Assembly (NCBI GenBank): GCA_001464865.1
Contig: LNEG01000182.1
Location: 1 to 33,206, forward strand
Length of the DNA stretch: 33,206 nucleotides
Direction: 5' to 3'
From: Burkholderiales bacterium Ga0074133
GTDB taxonomy: Bacteria > Pseudomonadota > Gammaproteobacteria > Burkholderiales > Burkholderiaceae_C
The position numbers were made by a program, and so were the translations under genes. The notes under the pieces were generated by a model that made no database searches, was not told where the DNA came from, and was given only the letters and a program-made list of their open reading frames with translations. Positions within the stretch are counted from its first letter, which is position 1; every line of letters starts with the position of its first letter. This document shows, piece by piece, positions 7,294 to 15,365 of the stretch.

Positions 7294-9276
7294 TCAAAAC
7301 GCCCATGCCCCCAGCTGGTAGTAGTCAAACCCGCTGGTGCGCCCACCCAGGCATTTCGCCAGAAAGTCCTCGGTCTTGCGGTACATCGTGAGATTGTTGC
7401 TCCACTTCTGGTTGCCGTGGCCGTCGCCCTGGAAGGTGATGTACTCCACCTCCTTGCCCGCCTTGCGCAGCGCGGCCACCATCCACTCAGACTGCTCCAG
7501 CTTCACGCGCGGGTCGTTCACGCCGTGCATGATGAGGATGGGCTTTTGCGCATGCTGAGCGCGGTACAGGGGCGATTTTGCGTCCATGCGGGCACGGTCT
7601 TCGGGCACGGCCGGGTTGCCTACGTAGCGGTGCCACCAGGGCAGGCCCAGCTCCCAGTACGGCGGCGCTGCCTCCAGCAGGCGGGCGATGTCGGTCACGC
7701 CCACCACGTCCACCGCACAGGCAAACGCCTCGGGCGTGAAGGTGGCGCCCACCAGCGCTGAATAGCCACCGTAGCTGGCCCCGTAGATCGCCACGCGCGA
7801 CGGGTCGGCCACGCCGCGCTCGACGGCCCAGCGCACGCCGTCGATCAGGTCATCGTGCATGCGGCCGGCAAACTCCCCCATGGCCTTTTCCATGTGCGTA
7901 CGGCCATATCCGCTGGAGCCGCGGTAGTTGACCTGCAGCACGGCATAGCCGCGGTTGGCCAGGAACTGCCGCATGGTGCCCTCTCCCCAGCGGTCGCGTG
8001 CCCAGGGGCCGCCGTGCACGAGCAGCACCAGGGGCAGGCCGCGGGGGGACTGAAGCCCCACCGGCAGCGTGAGGTAGCCGTGGATCGGCAAGCCGTCCCG
8101 GGCGGCATAGCGCACCGGTAGCGTCGTGGCCAGGCCATCCGCAATGAGGCTCAACCGGGTCTCGCCCAGGAACTCCGGCTCACGGCCGTCACGCAGCAGA
8201 TAGGTGCGCGCCCCGCGATCCGTCGTGACCGCCACGGTCAGCACGCGGTCCGACTGGTCGGCACTGATGATCCGCACTTCCGCAGGCTGGTTCCCCGCCA
8301 GGGCGGTCAACCGGGTCGCCAGCCCGGCGTCGAACACCTTGCGCTCGGGGTAGCCCGGCATGTAGTGCACCACCAGCGGCTCGCGCGTCAGGCGGCTCAG
8401 GGTCACACTGTCAAGGTCCACCTCGGGGGACTCGAACGCCACCGCTTCGGCTCCGGTGGACAGGTCGAACCGAACCAGCGCAAGCTTGTCGCGCCCCCGG
8501 TTGGACAGCGCCCATGCCTGGCGACCTCCATCGTGCAGCCCGAAGAGGTTGACGCTCTCCCAGCGGCTCCATTGCACGGCGGTCACCCAACCTCCGGGCG
8601 CAGCCCCGGGTCGCTCGAGGGTGATCTGTTCACCCTGTACGCGGGTGCGCGCCTGCACCTGCCCGGCCCGGTCGACCCCCCACCACGAGACCGAGCCAGG
8701 GTTGGTCGCCAGCGGCACCGGAGCGCCGCCTTCGGCGCTGACGCGGTACAGGTCAAACACCTTCTTGTCCCGCTGGTTGGAGGCCACGACAAAGTCCGCG
8801 CCACCGTCGACCGCTTCGACAAGCCGTGACACCGACCGTGGTGCAGGCATCAGCTCCCGCAGTCCGGTGTCCGGCCCCTGCGCCCGCCCCGCATAAAGCC
8901 GGTGGTTCTCGTCGCCCGTGGGGTCGGCGCTGATGACGAGCCAGCGACTGTCGGCGCTGAACCGAACGGACCGCGCACGGATGCGGAAAGCCTTGGCATC
9001 ACCGCCGTCGATGGAGCGCAACCAGATGGCCGGAACGACGCCATCGACGCCAAACCACGCGATGCGCTGCCCGTCGGGCGAGACTTGGTATCCCCCCGTG
9101 GACTGGCGACTGGCCACGAAATCACGCACCGGGATCAGATCCGGCAACTGGGCCTGCGCCCCTGTCAGCGCGGGGTGTGTGGGCCCCGTGGCGCAGCCCC
9201 CCAGCGCCAGGGCCATCGCCAGCCCCCCCACTGCGCGCCATGCAAAACGTCGCGCCATTGCCGTGTGCCATGCCAT
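7294..9276 (-). CDS. S9 family peptidase (prolyl oligopeptidase type), exported lipoprotein
   Basis: 660 residues. N-terminus MAWHTAMARRFAWRAVGGLAMALALGGCATG is a signal peptide ending in a lipobox-like LGGC (Cys28), so the enzyme is probably attached to a membrane in the periplasm. Residues about 45-385 read as a beta-propeller (repeated DGQRIAW, SADSRWLVIS, SNRGRDKLALV). The C-terminal alpha/beta-hydrolase domain has HGGP (421-424), the nucleophile in GASYGGYS (Ser501), Asp588 in HGVNDPRV and His620 in GDGHG, a complete catalytic triad in the order expected for S9. ATG 9276 was chosen because GAGGAGG (9290-9284) lies 7 bases upstream; the frame is open 39 codons further. Likely an aminopeptidase on short peptides. 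Confidence 0.9.
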   Translation of the reverse strand: MAWHTAMARRFAWRAVGGLAMALALGGCATGPTHPALTGAQAQLPDLIPVRDFVASRQSTGGYQVSPDGQRIAWFGVDGVVPAIWLRSIDGGDAKAFRIRARSVRFSADSRWLVISADPTGDENHRLYAGRAQGPDTGLRELMPAPRSVSRLVEAVDGGADFVVASNQRDKKVFDLYRVSAEGGAPVPLATNPGSVSWWGVDRAGQVQARTRVQGEQITLERPGAAPGGWVTAVQWSRWESVNLFGLHDGGRQAWALSNRGRDKLALVRFDLSTGAEAVAFESPEVDLDSVTLSRLTREPLVVHYMPGYPERKVFDAGLATRLTALAGNQPAEVRIISADQSDRVLTVAVTTDRGARTYLLRDGREPEFLGETRLSLIADGLATTLPVRYAARDGLPIHGYLTLPVGLQSPRGLPLVLLVHGGPWARDRWGEGTMRQFLANRGYAVLQVNYRGSSGYGRTHMEKAMGEFAGRMHDDLIDGVRWAVERGVADPSRVAIYGASYGGYSALVGATFTPEAFACAVDVVGVTDIARLLEAAPPYWELGLPWWHRYVGNPAVPEDRARMDAKSPLYRAQHAQKPILIMHGVNDPRVKLEQSEWMVAALRKAGKEVEYITFQGDGHGNQKWSNNLTMYRKTEDFLAKCLGGRTSGFDYYQLGAWAF

Positions 9277-9427
9277 GTGCTTGCCTCCTCGGTCCTGTTG
9301 TAGACCGGCATTGTGCCCAAGGGCCTGAACAAGGGCATGCGCGGAACAGGGTGCTTTTTCGCTAGCATCCAGCTGCGTCGCCGCGCCTTGCAATGCGCCG
9401 CCGCCCTTCCTCTACCGCCTGCCGTCC

Positions 9428-9760
9428 ATGTCCGACTCCACCCACCCCTGCCTCACCTGCGGCGCCTGCTGCGTCAGCTTTCGCGTGGACTTTGCCGTGT
9501 ATGAAATGCAGGCCATGGGCGGCACGGTGCCCGATGGTCTGGCGCTGGATGTGAACGGCAGCACCTGCCGCATGCGGGGTACGGAGCAAGTGCCCATCCG
9601 CTGCGCAGCGCTGACCGGCCAGGTGGGCCAGCAGGTAGCCTGCAGCATCTACGAACTGCGCCCAGCGCCCTGCCGGGAGTTCTCGGCGGGTGACTACGCC
9701 TGCCACAAGGCCCGTGCAAGGCATGGGCTCGGGCCGCTGGCGGAAGGTGCCATCTCGTGA
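9428..9760 (+). CDS. YkgJ family cysteine cluster protein
   Basis: 110-residue protein with CLTCGACCVSFRVDF near the N-terminus (residues 8-22), further cysteines at CRMRG, IRCAAL and ACSIYELRPAPCREFSAGDYACHKAR. This spacing is the YkgJ/UPF0153 zinc- or iron-cluster family; the bound metal and role are not established. Full-length for the short form of the family. It is divergent from the S9 peptidase gene and 125 bases ahead of kynB on the same strand, with a candidate operator between, so it is probably not part of the kyn operon. Confidence 0.85.
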   Translation: MSDSTHPCLTCGACCVSFRVDFAVYEMQAMGGTVPDGLALDVNGSTCRMRGTEQVPIRCAALTGQVGQQVACSIYELRPAPCREFSAGDYACHKARARHGLGPLAEGAIS

Positions 9761-9831
9761 AGGCTACCGCGCTCCAGCAGCCGGGCTACTGCCGCATCAA
9801 AATAGTTTAGGCCTCAACAAAAAATCGGCGG

Positions 9832-9853
9832 GGTGTTGGAAATAACCGACACC
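9832..9853 (+). promoter_or_regulatory. Imperfect 22-bp dyad upstream of kynB, candidate operator
   Basis: GGTGTTGG - 6 bases (AAATAA) - CCGACACC; the arms match at 7 of 8 positions. It sits 33 bases before the kynB start codon. In several proteobacteria kyn genes are controlled by an Lrp/AsnC-type regulator (KynR), whose sites are dyads of about this size; no such regulator is in the window, so the link is inference. Confidence 0.4.
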
Positions 9854-9885
9854 ACGGGTTTTTCGGGACACGCAAACTTCGTCCC

Positions 9886-10536
9886 ATGTCAACGCCCTCC
9901 TCCCCCACCGCCCGCCGGCTCTGGGACATTTCCCCACCCGTGCACGCGGGCAGCCCCGTGTTCCCTGGCGACACGGCCTACAGCCAGCAGTGGTGCGCCA
10001 CCATCGGCCCCGGCTGTCCGGTCAACGTGAGCGCCATCACGCTGTCGCCGCATGTGGGTGCCCATGCCGATGCGCCGCTGCACTACGACGCACAGGGCGC
10101 CACCATCGGTGACGTGTCGCTCGACGCCTTTCTGGGCCCCTGCCGCGTGATCCACGCCATCGGCTGCGGCCCGCTCATCGGGTGGGAGCACATTGCCCAC
10201 GCCGTGAATGACGCCCTGCCCGCCCGCGTGCTGGTGCGCACCTATGCCCAGGCCCCCGCGGACTGGGACGGTCAGCTCACCGCCTACGCGCCCGACACCA
10301 TCGAGCGCCTGGCCGACCGTGGCGTGCTGCTGGTGGGCATCGACACCGCCAGCATCGACCCGGCCGACAGCAAGACACTGGACAGCCACCAGGTCATCCG
10401 CCGCCGGGGCCTGCGCGTGCTGGAAAACCTGGTGCTCGACGACGTGCCCGAGGGCGACTACGAACTGATCGCCCTGCCACTCAAGCTGACCACGGCCGAC
10501 GCGTCGCCCGTGCGCGCGGTGCTCAGGGCGCTGTAG
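9886..10536 (+). CDS. kynB: Kynurenine formamidase (arylformamidase)
   Basis: 216 residues, full length. Hydrolyses N-formyl-L-kynurenine to L-kynurenine plus formate, the second step of tryptophan breakdown. The metal-binding motif [12 protein letters not shown] (His56, His60, Asp62, His66) of the cyclase/KynB family is intact, followed by [23 protein letters not shown] and the conserved [23 protein letters not shown] end. First gene of a kynB-kynU-kynA cluster. The ATG at 9886 lacks a clear Shine-Dalgarno, but alternative upstream starts would not keep the N-terminus ([20 protein letters not shown]) in its family position. Confidence 0.95.
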   Translation: MSTPSSPTARRLWDISPPVHAGSPVFPGDTAYSQQWCATIGPGCPVNVSAITLSPHVGAHADAPLHYDAQGATIGDVSLDAFLGPCRVIHAIGCGPLIGWEHIAHAVNDALPARVLVRTYAQAPADWDGQLTAYAPDTIERLADRGVLLVGIDTASIDPADSKTLDSHQVIRRRGLRVLENLVLDDVPEGDYELIALPLKLTTADASPVRAVLRAL

Positions 10537-10544
10537 CGCACCCA

Positions 10545-10609
10545 TTTCAAGCCTTTTTGGCCTGCAGTGCTTGATTCATATGCACCTGTCGCTATCAAAA
10601 CAGAAGCAA
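10545..10609 (+). repeat. Dispersed intergenic repeat (GCTATCAA family), kynB-kynU copy
   Basis: Runs from TTTCAAGCCTTTTTGGCCTG through GCTTGATTCATATGCACC to GCTATCAAAACAGAAGCAA. It aligns almost without gaps to the copy at 22664-22729 (about 50 of 66 positions by eye). It occupies most of the 90 bases between kynB and kynU. Confidence 0.7.
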
Positions 10610-10626
10610 ACCAACCTTTGACTGCC

Positions 10627-11937
10627 ATGACGACCACCCTTGAAGACTGCCGCGCGCTCGACGCCCAAGACCCGCTGCGCTCCTTGCGCGAACACTTCAG
10701 CCTGCCCCCGGGCGTGATCTACCTGGACGGCAATTCGCTGGGCGTTCTGCCCAAGGCTGCCGCCGCGCGCGTGGCCGACGTGGTCACCCGCGAATGGGGC
10801 ACCGACCTCATCCAGTCCTGGAACACCGCGAGCTGGTTCGACCTGCCCCAGCGCCTGGGCAACCAGCTGGCCCCGCTGATCGGTGCGGGCAAAGATGAAG
10901 TGGTGTGCACCGACAGCACGTCCATCAACCTCTACAAGGTGCTGAGCGCCGCGCTGAACATTGCGCGCGAAGACAGCCCGGCCCGCACACGCATCGTGAG
11001 CGAGCGCAGCAATTTCCCGACCGACCTCTACATTGCCGAGGCACTGTGCAAGGAGCGCGGCCTGGAGCTGGTGCTGGTGGAGCCGGAGGACATTGCCGCA
11101 TCGCTGACCACCGACGTGGCCGTGCTGATGCTCACGCACGTGAACTACCGCACCGGTGCCATGCACGACATGGCCGCCATCACCGCTGCCGCGCACGCCC
11201 AGGGCATCCTGTGCGTGTGGGACCTGGCGCACAGCGCAGGTGCCGTGCCGGTCGACCTGAACGGCGCAGGCGCTGATTTCTCCGTGGGCTGCGGCTACAA
11301 GTACCTCAATGGCGGCCCTGGCGCCCCGGCTTTTGTGTGGGTACACCCGCGCCACGCCAGCCGTTTCTGGCAACCGCTGTCGGGCTGGTGGGGCCACGCG
11401 GCACCGTTTGCCTTCACGCCGGATTACCAGCCCGCCCCCGGCATTACGCGCTACCTGTGCGGCACGCAGCCCATCATCAGCCTGTCGGCATTGCAGTGCG
11501 GGCTGGATGTGTTCACTGCCGCCGAAGCACTGGGCGGCATGGCCGCGCTGCGCGCCAAGTCGCTGGCGCTCACCGACCTGTTCATCGCGCTGGTCGAAGA
11601 GCGCTGCACCGGCCACGGCCTGGGCCTGGCCACGCCGCGTGACCATGCGCAGCGCGGCTCGCAGGTCTGCCTGACGCGCGACGAAGGTGCGGGCGTCAAC
11701 GGCCAGGGCAGCGGTGCCTATGCCATCGTGCAGGCATTGATTGCGCGCGGCGTCATCGGTGATTTCCGCAAAGGCGATGGCGGCACGGGACCGCACAAGG
11801 ACATCCTGCGCTTTGGCTTCACGCCGCTGTACATCGGCTTTGAAGACGTGTGGAACGCGGTGGAGCACCTGCGCCAGGTGCTGGAGAGCGGCGAGTGGCA
11901 GCAGCCTGCGTTCAACCAGACGCACGCAGTCACCTAA
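10627..11937 (+). CDS. kynU: Kynureninase
   Basis: 436 residues. PLP-dependent hydrolase that cleaves kynurenine to anthranilate and alanine. Seen in the sequence: [13 protein letters not shown] (31-43) near the N-terminus, [14 protein letters not shown] (125-138), the PLP-pyridine Asp in [10 protein letters not shown] (Asp199), and the Schiff-base lysine in [16 protein letters not shown] (Lys225). Length fits bacterial KynU. The ATG at 10627 begins the family-like N-terminus; the frame is open 20 codons earlier, but that part is derived from the intergenic repeat. Between kynB and kynA; acts after KynB and supplies anthranilate. Confidence 0.96.
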   Translation: MTTTLEDCRALDAQDPLRSLREHFSLPPGVIYLDGNSLGVLPKAAAARVADVVTREWGTDLIQSWNTASWFDLPQRLGNQLAPLIGAGKDEVVCTDSTSINLYKVLSAALNIAREDSPARTRIVSERSNFPTDLYIAEALCKERGLELVLVEPEDIAASLTTDVAVLMLTHVNYRTGAMHDMAAITAAAHAQGILCVWDLAHSAGAVPVDLNGAGADFSVGCGYKYLNGGPGAPAFVWVHPRHASRFWQPLSGWWGHAAPFAFTPDYQPAPGITRYLCGTQPIISLSALQCGLDVFTAAEALGGMAALRAKSLALTDLFIALVEERCTGHGLGLATPRDHAQRGSQVCLTRDEGAGVNGQGSGAYAIVQALIARGVIGDFRKGDGGTGPHKDILRFGFTPLYIGFEDVWNAVEHLRQVLESGEWQQPAFNQTHAVT

Positions 11938-11990
11938 GAAGGTGCGAACGAACCCGCCATGCCCGCTCAATCCGCAATAACGCACACCCT

Positions 11991-12046
11991 CGTCGTTGCA
12001 AATGCTCGCCATAGCCCGCGCTATGACTGCGCTTTACGCCTAGACG
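11991..12046 (+). repeat. Imperfect long inverted repeat between kynU and kynA
   Basis: CGTC at 11991 pairs with GACG ending at 12046, and an inner perfect stem CATAGC-CCGC-GCTATG lies at 12010-12025; the part between pairs imperfectly (GCAAATGC against GCGCTTTACGC). It fills the centre of the 179-base gap between kynU and kynA. It resembles a second type of intergenic palindromic repeat rather than a terminator, as no T-run follows. Confidence 0.5.
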
Positions 12047-12116
12047 GAGCACGTTTGTGCGGCCTGCTCGGACACGCCGGGTCCCTTCACACCTTCCAAG
12101 TAACGGAGACGCAACG

Positions 12117-13004
12117 ATGTGCCCTTTTTCTCAAACGACTGTCCAAGACGGCCATACACCGACCGCCGCCATGCCCGAATCCATCGTGCACGAAGAGCGC
12201 GCCCAGCTCGACTTCAGCCAATCGATGAGCTACGGCGACTACCTGCAGCTGGACGCCGTCCTCACGGCGCAGAAGCCTCTGTCGCCAGCGCACGACGAGC
12301 TGCTGTTCATCGTGCAGCACCAGACCAGCGAACTGTGGATGAAGCTCATGCTGCACGAGCTGCGCGCGGCCATTGCGCACATCGCCAACGATGAGTTGCA
12401 GATGGCTTTCAAGATGCTGGCGCGCGTGAGCAAGATCATGGAACAGCTGGTGCACGCCTGGGACGTACTGGCCACCATGACGCCGCCGGAATACACCGCC
12501 ATGCGGCCTTACCTGGGGCAGTCCAGCGGCTTCCAGAGCTACCAGTACCGCAGCATTGAATTTGCCCTGGGCAACAAGAACCGCGCCATGCTCCGGCCGC
12601 ACGAGCACCGCGCCGACCTGCTGGCCCAGGTGCAGGCCGCGTACGAGGCGCCCTCGCTGTACGACGAGGCCCTGCGCCTGCTGGCGCGGCGCGGCATCCC
12701 CGTGCCTGCCAGCCACCTGGAGCGCGACTGGACACAACCCTACGCGGAAGACGCGGGCGTGGAACAGGCGTGGCTGACGGTGTACCGAAACCCCAAGGAA
12801 CACTGGGACCTGTACCAGCTGGGCGAAGAGCTGACCGACCTGGAGGATGCGTTCCGGCTGTGGCGCTTCCGGCACGTGACCACGGTGGAACGGGTGATTG
12901 GCTTCAAGCGCGGCACGGGCGGCACAGGGGGTGTGAGCTACCTGCGCAAGATGCTTGACGTGGTGCTGTTCCCGGAGATCTGGAAGCTGCGGACAGACCT
13001 GTAA
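12117..13004 (+). CDS. kynA: Tryptophan 2,3-dioxygenase
   Basis: 295 residues. Haem enzyme that opens the indole ring of tryptophan to N-formylkynurenine, the first step of the pathway completed by KynB and KynU here. Visible: [19 protein letters not shown] (distal His68 region), [10 protein letters not shown] (136-145), the proximal haem ligand in [11 protein letters not shown] (His253), and the substrate loop [11 protein letters not shown] (266-276). Start ATG 12117 is preceded by GGAG 8-9 bases upstream; the open frame before it is not family-like. Last gene of the kyn cluster, 179 bases after kynU. The genes in the window yield anthranilate; no 3-monooxygenase branch is seen. Confidence 0.96.
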   Translation: MCPFSQTTVQDGHTPTAAMPESIVHEERAQLDFSQSMSYGDYLQLDAVLTAQKPLSPAHDELLFIVQHQTSELWMKLMLHELRAAIAHIANDELQMAFKMLARVSKIMEQLVHAWDVLATMTPPEYTAMRPYLGQSSGFQSYQYRSIEFALGNKNRAMLRPHEHRADLLAQVQAAYEAPSLYDEALRLLARRGIPVPASHLERDWTQPYAEDAGVEQAWLTVYRNPKEHWDLYQLGEELTDLEDAFRLWRFRHVTTVERVIGFKRGTGGTGGVSYLRKMLDVVLFPEIWKLRTDL

Positions 13005-13031
13005 GGCCGGCTGGAAGGCTCCGCCGAGGCA

Positions 13032-13097
13032 TTTTCAGGTCATATTGGTCGCAAGCCCAGGCAAATCAATGCCCTGCAGCTATCAATAAGTGAGCAA
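13032..13097 (+). repeat. Dispersed intergenic repeat (GCTATCAA family), copy after kynA
   Basis: Begins TTTTCAGGTCATATTGG and ends CTGCAGCTATCAATAAGTG AGCAAA; same order and spacing of blocks as the copies at 10545 and 22664. Lies between the convergent kynA and MliC-like genes. Confidence 0.65.
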
Positions 13098-13126
13098 ACG
13101 ATCGGCAAAAGCCGTGGCCGCGACCG

Positions 13127-13152
13127 GGCGGTGCGGCGGCTGCGGCACCGCC
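13127..13152. terminator. Hairpin between convergent genes, possible terminator without T-run
   Basis: GGCGGTGC (13127-13134) pairs with GCACCGCC (13145-13152) around a 10-base loop. It lies between kynA and the minus-strand lipoprotein gene. There is no T-tract on either side, so termination would be weak or need Rho. Confidence 0.35.
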
Positions 13153-13167
13153 GCCACAAAGTGGTGC

Positions 13168-13527
13168 TCAGCGCCCGCCTGCCACCACCATCACCCCGTT
13201 GCTGCGGCACCAGATGGGTGCCAGGTGGCCGATCTGGATGGTGAGTTCGTTGCCCTTGCCCATCACGGTGGTCGGGCCGTTGCTGAAGGCGTACCCGGTA
13301 TCGGCAGTCTGGCGGGGAAGGTCCACCGTCCAGCCGCTGCGCAGCAGCACGCCGCGGCCCTGCTCGGGGTAGAACTGCATCTCGACCTTTTCACCGTTGC
13401 CGCAGGCAAAACGCATGCTGCTGCCATCGGCCGGGTCGGCAAACGCCTGTTGCAGCGTGGGCTGGCTGGCGCAGCCTGTGAGCACTAACGCGGCCACTGC
13501 GCCGCACAGCGAAAACATCTTCTTCAT
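13168..13527 (-). CDS. MliC-like lipoprotein (predicted lysozyme inhibitor)
   Basis: 119 residues. MKKMFSLCGAVAALVLTGCASQ is a type II signal peptide with lipobox LTGC (Cys19), so a lipid-anchored envelope protein is expected. The mature part has a cysteine in MRFACGNGEKVEMQFY and another in LAPIWCRSNG, with VMGKGNELTI between; this two-cysteine beta-barrel layout resembles the MliC/PliC family, which inhibits C-type lysozyme. The match is by pattern only and the family call is moderate. Start ATG 13527 has AGGAG six bases upstream. Alone on its strand; convergent with kynA. Confidence 0.72.
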   Translation of the reverse strand: MKKMFSLCGAVAALVLTGCASQPTLQQAFADPADGSSMRFACGNGEKVEMQFYPEQGRGVLLRSGWTVDLPRQTADTGYAFSNGPTTVMGKGNELTIQIGHLAPIWCRSNGVMVVAGGR

Positions 13528-13840
13528 CGCTTACTCCTGAGTTGCGCCGTGCACTGGTGCACAACGCCTGCCTGGTCGCTGCTGCCCCCCCATGCAGGGG
13601 CAGCCACGCTTTCAAGCACATTCCTTGCCACTTGCGCTCTCAGGGCCTGTGCTCCTGATCGGCTCGCCGTTCAACGTGTTTCGCGCGTTGGTTTGTGACA
13701 CTCAGGTTGCCTGACCACGCCGGTCGCGTCATTGGGGTGATCCCCCAGATCGGGAGGCCCCTCTAAAGTCTGCAACGGGCGGATGGCATGGCCGTGACGG
13801 CACGGCGTGGGGCTGGCGTCCGCAGGATTGGAGCGCCGGG

Positions 13841-13878
13841 GCAATGCAATGGCTCATCCGCAAGGCGGATTGCAATGC
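13841..13878 (+). other. Bulged hairpin in the 548-base gap before the MFS gene
   Basis: GCAATGCAAT (13841-13850) pairs at 9 of 10 positions with ATTGCAATGC (13869-13878), and inside it ATCCGC-AAG-GCGGAT (13856-13870) is a perfect stem. The surrounding gap 13528-14075 shows no convincing gene: open frames there lack conserved-looking protein sequence. It also holds GTGCAC-TG-GTGCAC at 13549-13562, just upstream of the lipoprotein gene. The gap could contain a small RNA, but no promoter plus terminator pair was found. Confidence 0.35.
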
Positions 13879-14075
13879 GGGAATCGCGTAAAAAAAGTTC
13901 CACGCCTGTGGACGAGCGCCGGGCGAAAGCCTGAAAGACGCCTCGGTACATACCCGCATAACGGGTCCTCTGCCGCGGCACAGCCACCGGGGAGACACGC
14001 GCGACAGCGCCCCAGCCTCCGCGCGGGTACGCTTGCGCCACCGACGGCACCGCGCCGAACGCCTACTGGACTGCC

Positions 14076-15353
14076 ATGCCCGCACAGCCCCCTGCAGCGA
14101 TCGCAGCGCCTGCCTCGCCTGCCCCTCCTGCCTCTCTCGCACCCCACGCCGCGTGGGCCATGCTGCTGGCCCTGGTCTCGGGCTTTGCGCTGAGCCAGGC
14201 GTTTCGCACCATCACGGCCATCATGGCGACCAGCCTGCAGGCGGAGTTCGGCCTGTCGCCGCAGGCGCTCGGCGTGTTTGCGGGCAGCTTTGCCTTTGCG
14301 TTTGGCACCATGCAGCTGTTCATGGGCGTGGGCATCGACCTGTATGGCGCACGCCGCACCCTGCTGGCCGCCTTTCCGCTGGCCATTGGCGGCGCGGCGC
14401 TGTCGGCGCTGGCGCCGGGCTATGGTGCGCTGCTGTGGGGCCAGGTGCTGATTGGCGTGGGCTGTGCCCCCGCGTTTCTGGTGTGCACGGTGTTCATAGC
14501 GCGGCACTTTCCGCCGCAGCGCTTTGCCATGGTGTCGGGCGTTGCCATGGGGGCAGGCGGGCTGGGCATGCTGTTTACCGGCACGCCGCTGGCGTGGCTG
14601 GTGCACCAGTCTTCATGGCGCGCGGGCTTTGGCGTGCTGGCGGTGCTGTCGGCGGTGGCCTGGCTCGTGGTGTTCTGGAAGGTGCGCGAACCCGCGGTGC
14701 CGCTGCCGCCGGGCCACCAGCGCGAGTCGATGGCGTCTGCCGTGCGCGGCTTTGGTGCGCTGTTTCTGGTGCCGCACACCGCCGGCATCCTGCTGCTGGC
14801 GTTGATGACGTATGCGTCGTTCCTGGCGCTGCGCGGGCTGTGGCTGGGGCCGCTGCTGATTGACCGGCACGGCTATTCGCTGGTGGCCAGCGGCAACGTG
14901 GCCATGCTCACCTCCCTGGTGTCGCTGTTCAGCCCGGCCCTGTTCGGCCGGCTCGACCCCGGGTCCGCACGCCGCCGGGGCTGGATCACGGGCTTTACCG
15001 TGCTGCTGGCCGCGCTGTTTGCTGCGATGGGCCTGGTGCATGCCGAATGGCTGGACGTAGGCGGCGCGCTGGCCGTGGGCGTGCTGTCGGGCTACATGGT
15101 GCTGCAGTACGCAGACGTGCGCTCGGCCTACCCGGCCGCCATGACGGGGCGGGCCATGGCCGTGTTCACCATGGCGCTGTTTCTGGGGGTGGCGCTGATG
15201 CAATGGGCTACCGGGCTGGCCGCGTCGCTGGCCACCAGCCGCGGGGCAGACCCGTATATGGCGGTGATGCTGACCATTGCCGGCATGCTGGCGGCTGGTG
15301 CGGTGGCCTTCAGGCTGCTGCCTGCGCCTGCGCCCGGGCTTGCGCCGCGGTAA
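14076..15353 (+). CDS. MFS transporter
   Basis: 425 residues with about 12 hydrophobic segments and a Pro/Ala-rich cytoplasmic N-terminus (about residues 1-25). The first half contains FAFAFGTMQLFMGVGIDLYGARRTLL, an MFS motif A-like loop between helices 2 and 3, and GQVLIGVGCAPAFLVCTVFIARHFPP. The second half starts near residue 220 after a polar loop (PGHQRESMASAVRGF). The substrate cannot be inferred. It converges with the FAD monooxygenase gene, whose stop is 12 bases away. Weak ribosome-binding site at the ATG; an internal start at MLLALVSGF is possible. Confidence 0.88.
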   Translation: MPAQPPAAIAAPASPAPPASLAPHAAWAMLLALVSGFALSQAFRTITAIMATSLQAEFGLSPQALGVFAGSFAFAFGTMQLFMGVGIDLYGARRTLLAAFPLAIGGAALSALAPGYGALLWGQVLIGVGCAPAFLVCTVFIARHFPPQRFAMVSGVAMGAGGLGMLFTGTPLAWLVHQSSWRAGFGVLAVLSAVAWLVVFWKVREPAVPLPPGHQRESMASAVRGFGALFLVPHTAGILLLALMTYASFLALRGLWLGPLLIDRHGYSLVASGNVAMLTSLVSLFSPALFGRLDPGSARRRGWITGFTVLLAALFAAMGLVHAEWLDVGGALAVGVLSGYMVLQYADVRSAYPAAMTGRAMAVFTMALFLGVALMQWATGLAASLATSRGADPYMAVMLTIAGMLAAGAVAFRLLPAPAPGLAPR

Positions 15354-15365
15354 GGCGTCAATGCC

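Noticed and set aside
13729-14142. 137-codon minus-strand frame in the gap before the MFS gene
   Set aside because: Arg/Ser-rich composition without domains; overlaps the MFS start and the hairpin region; looks like a chance frame.
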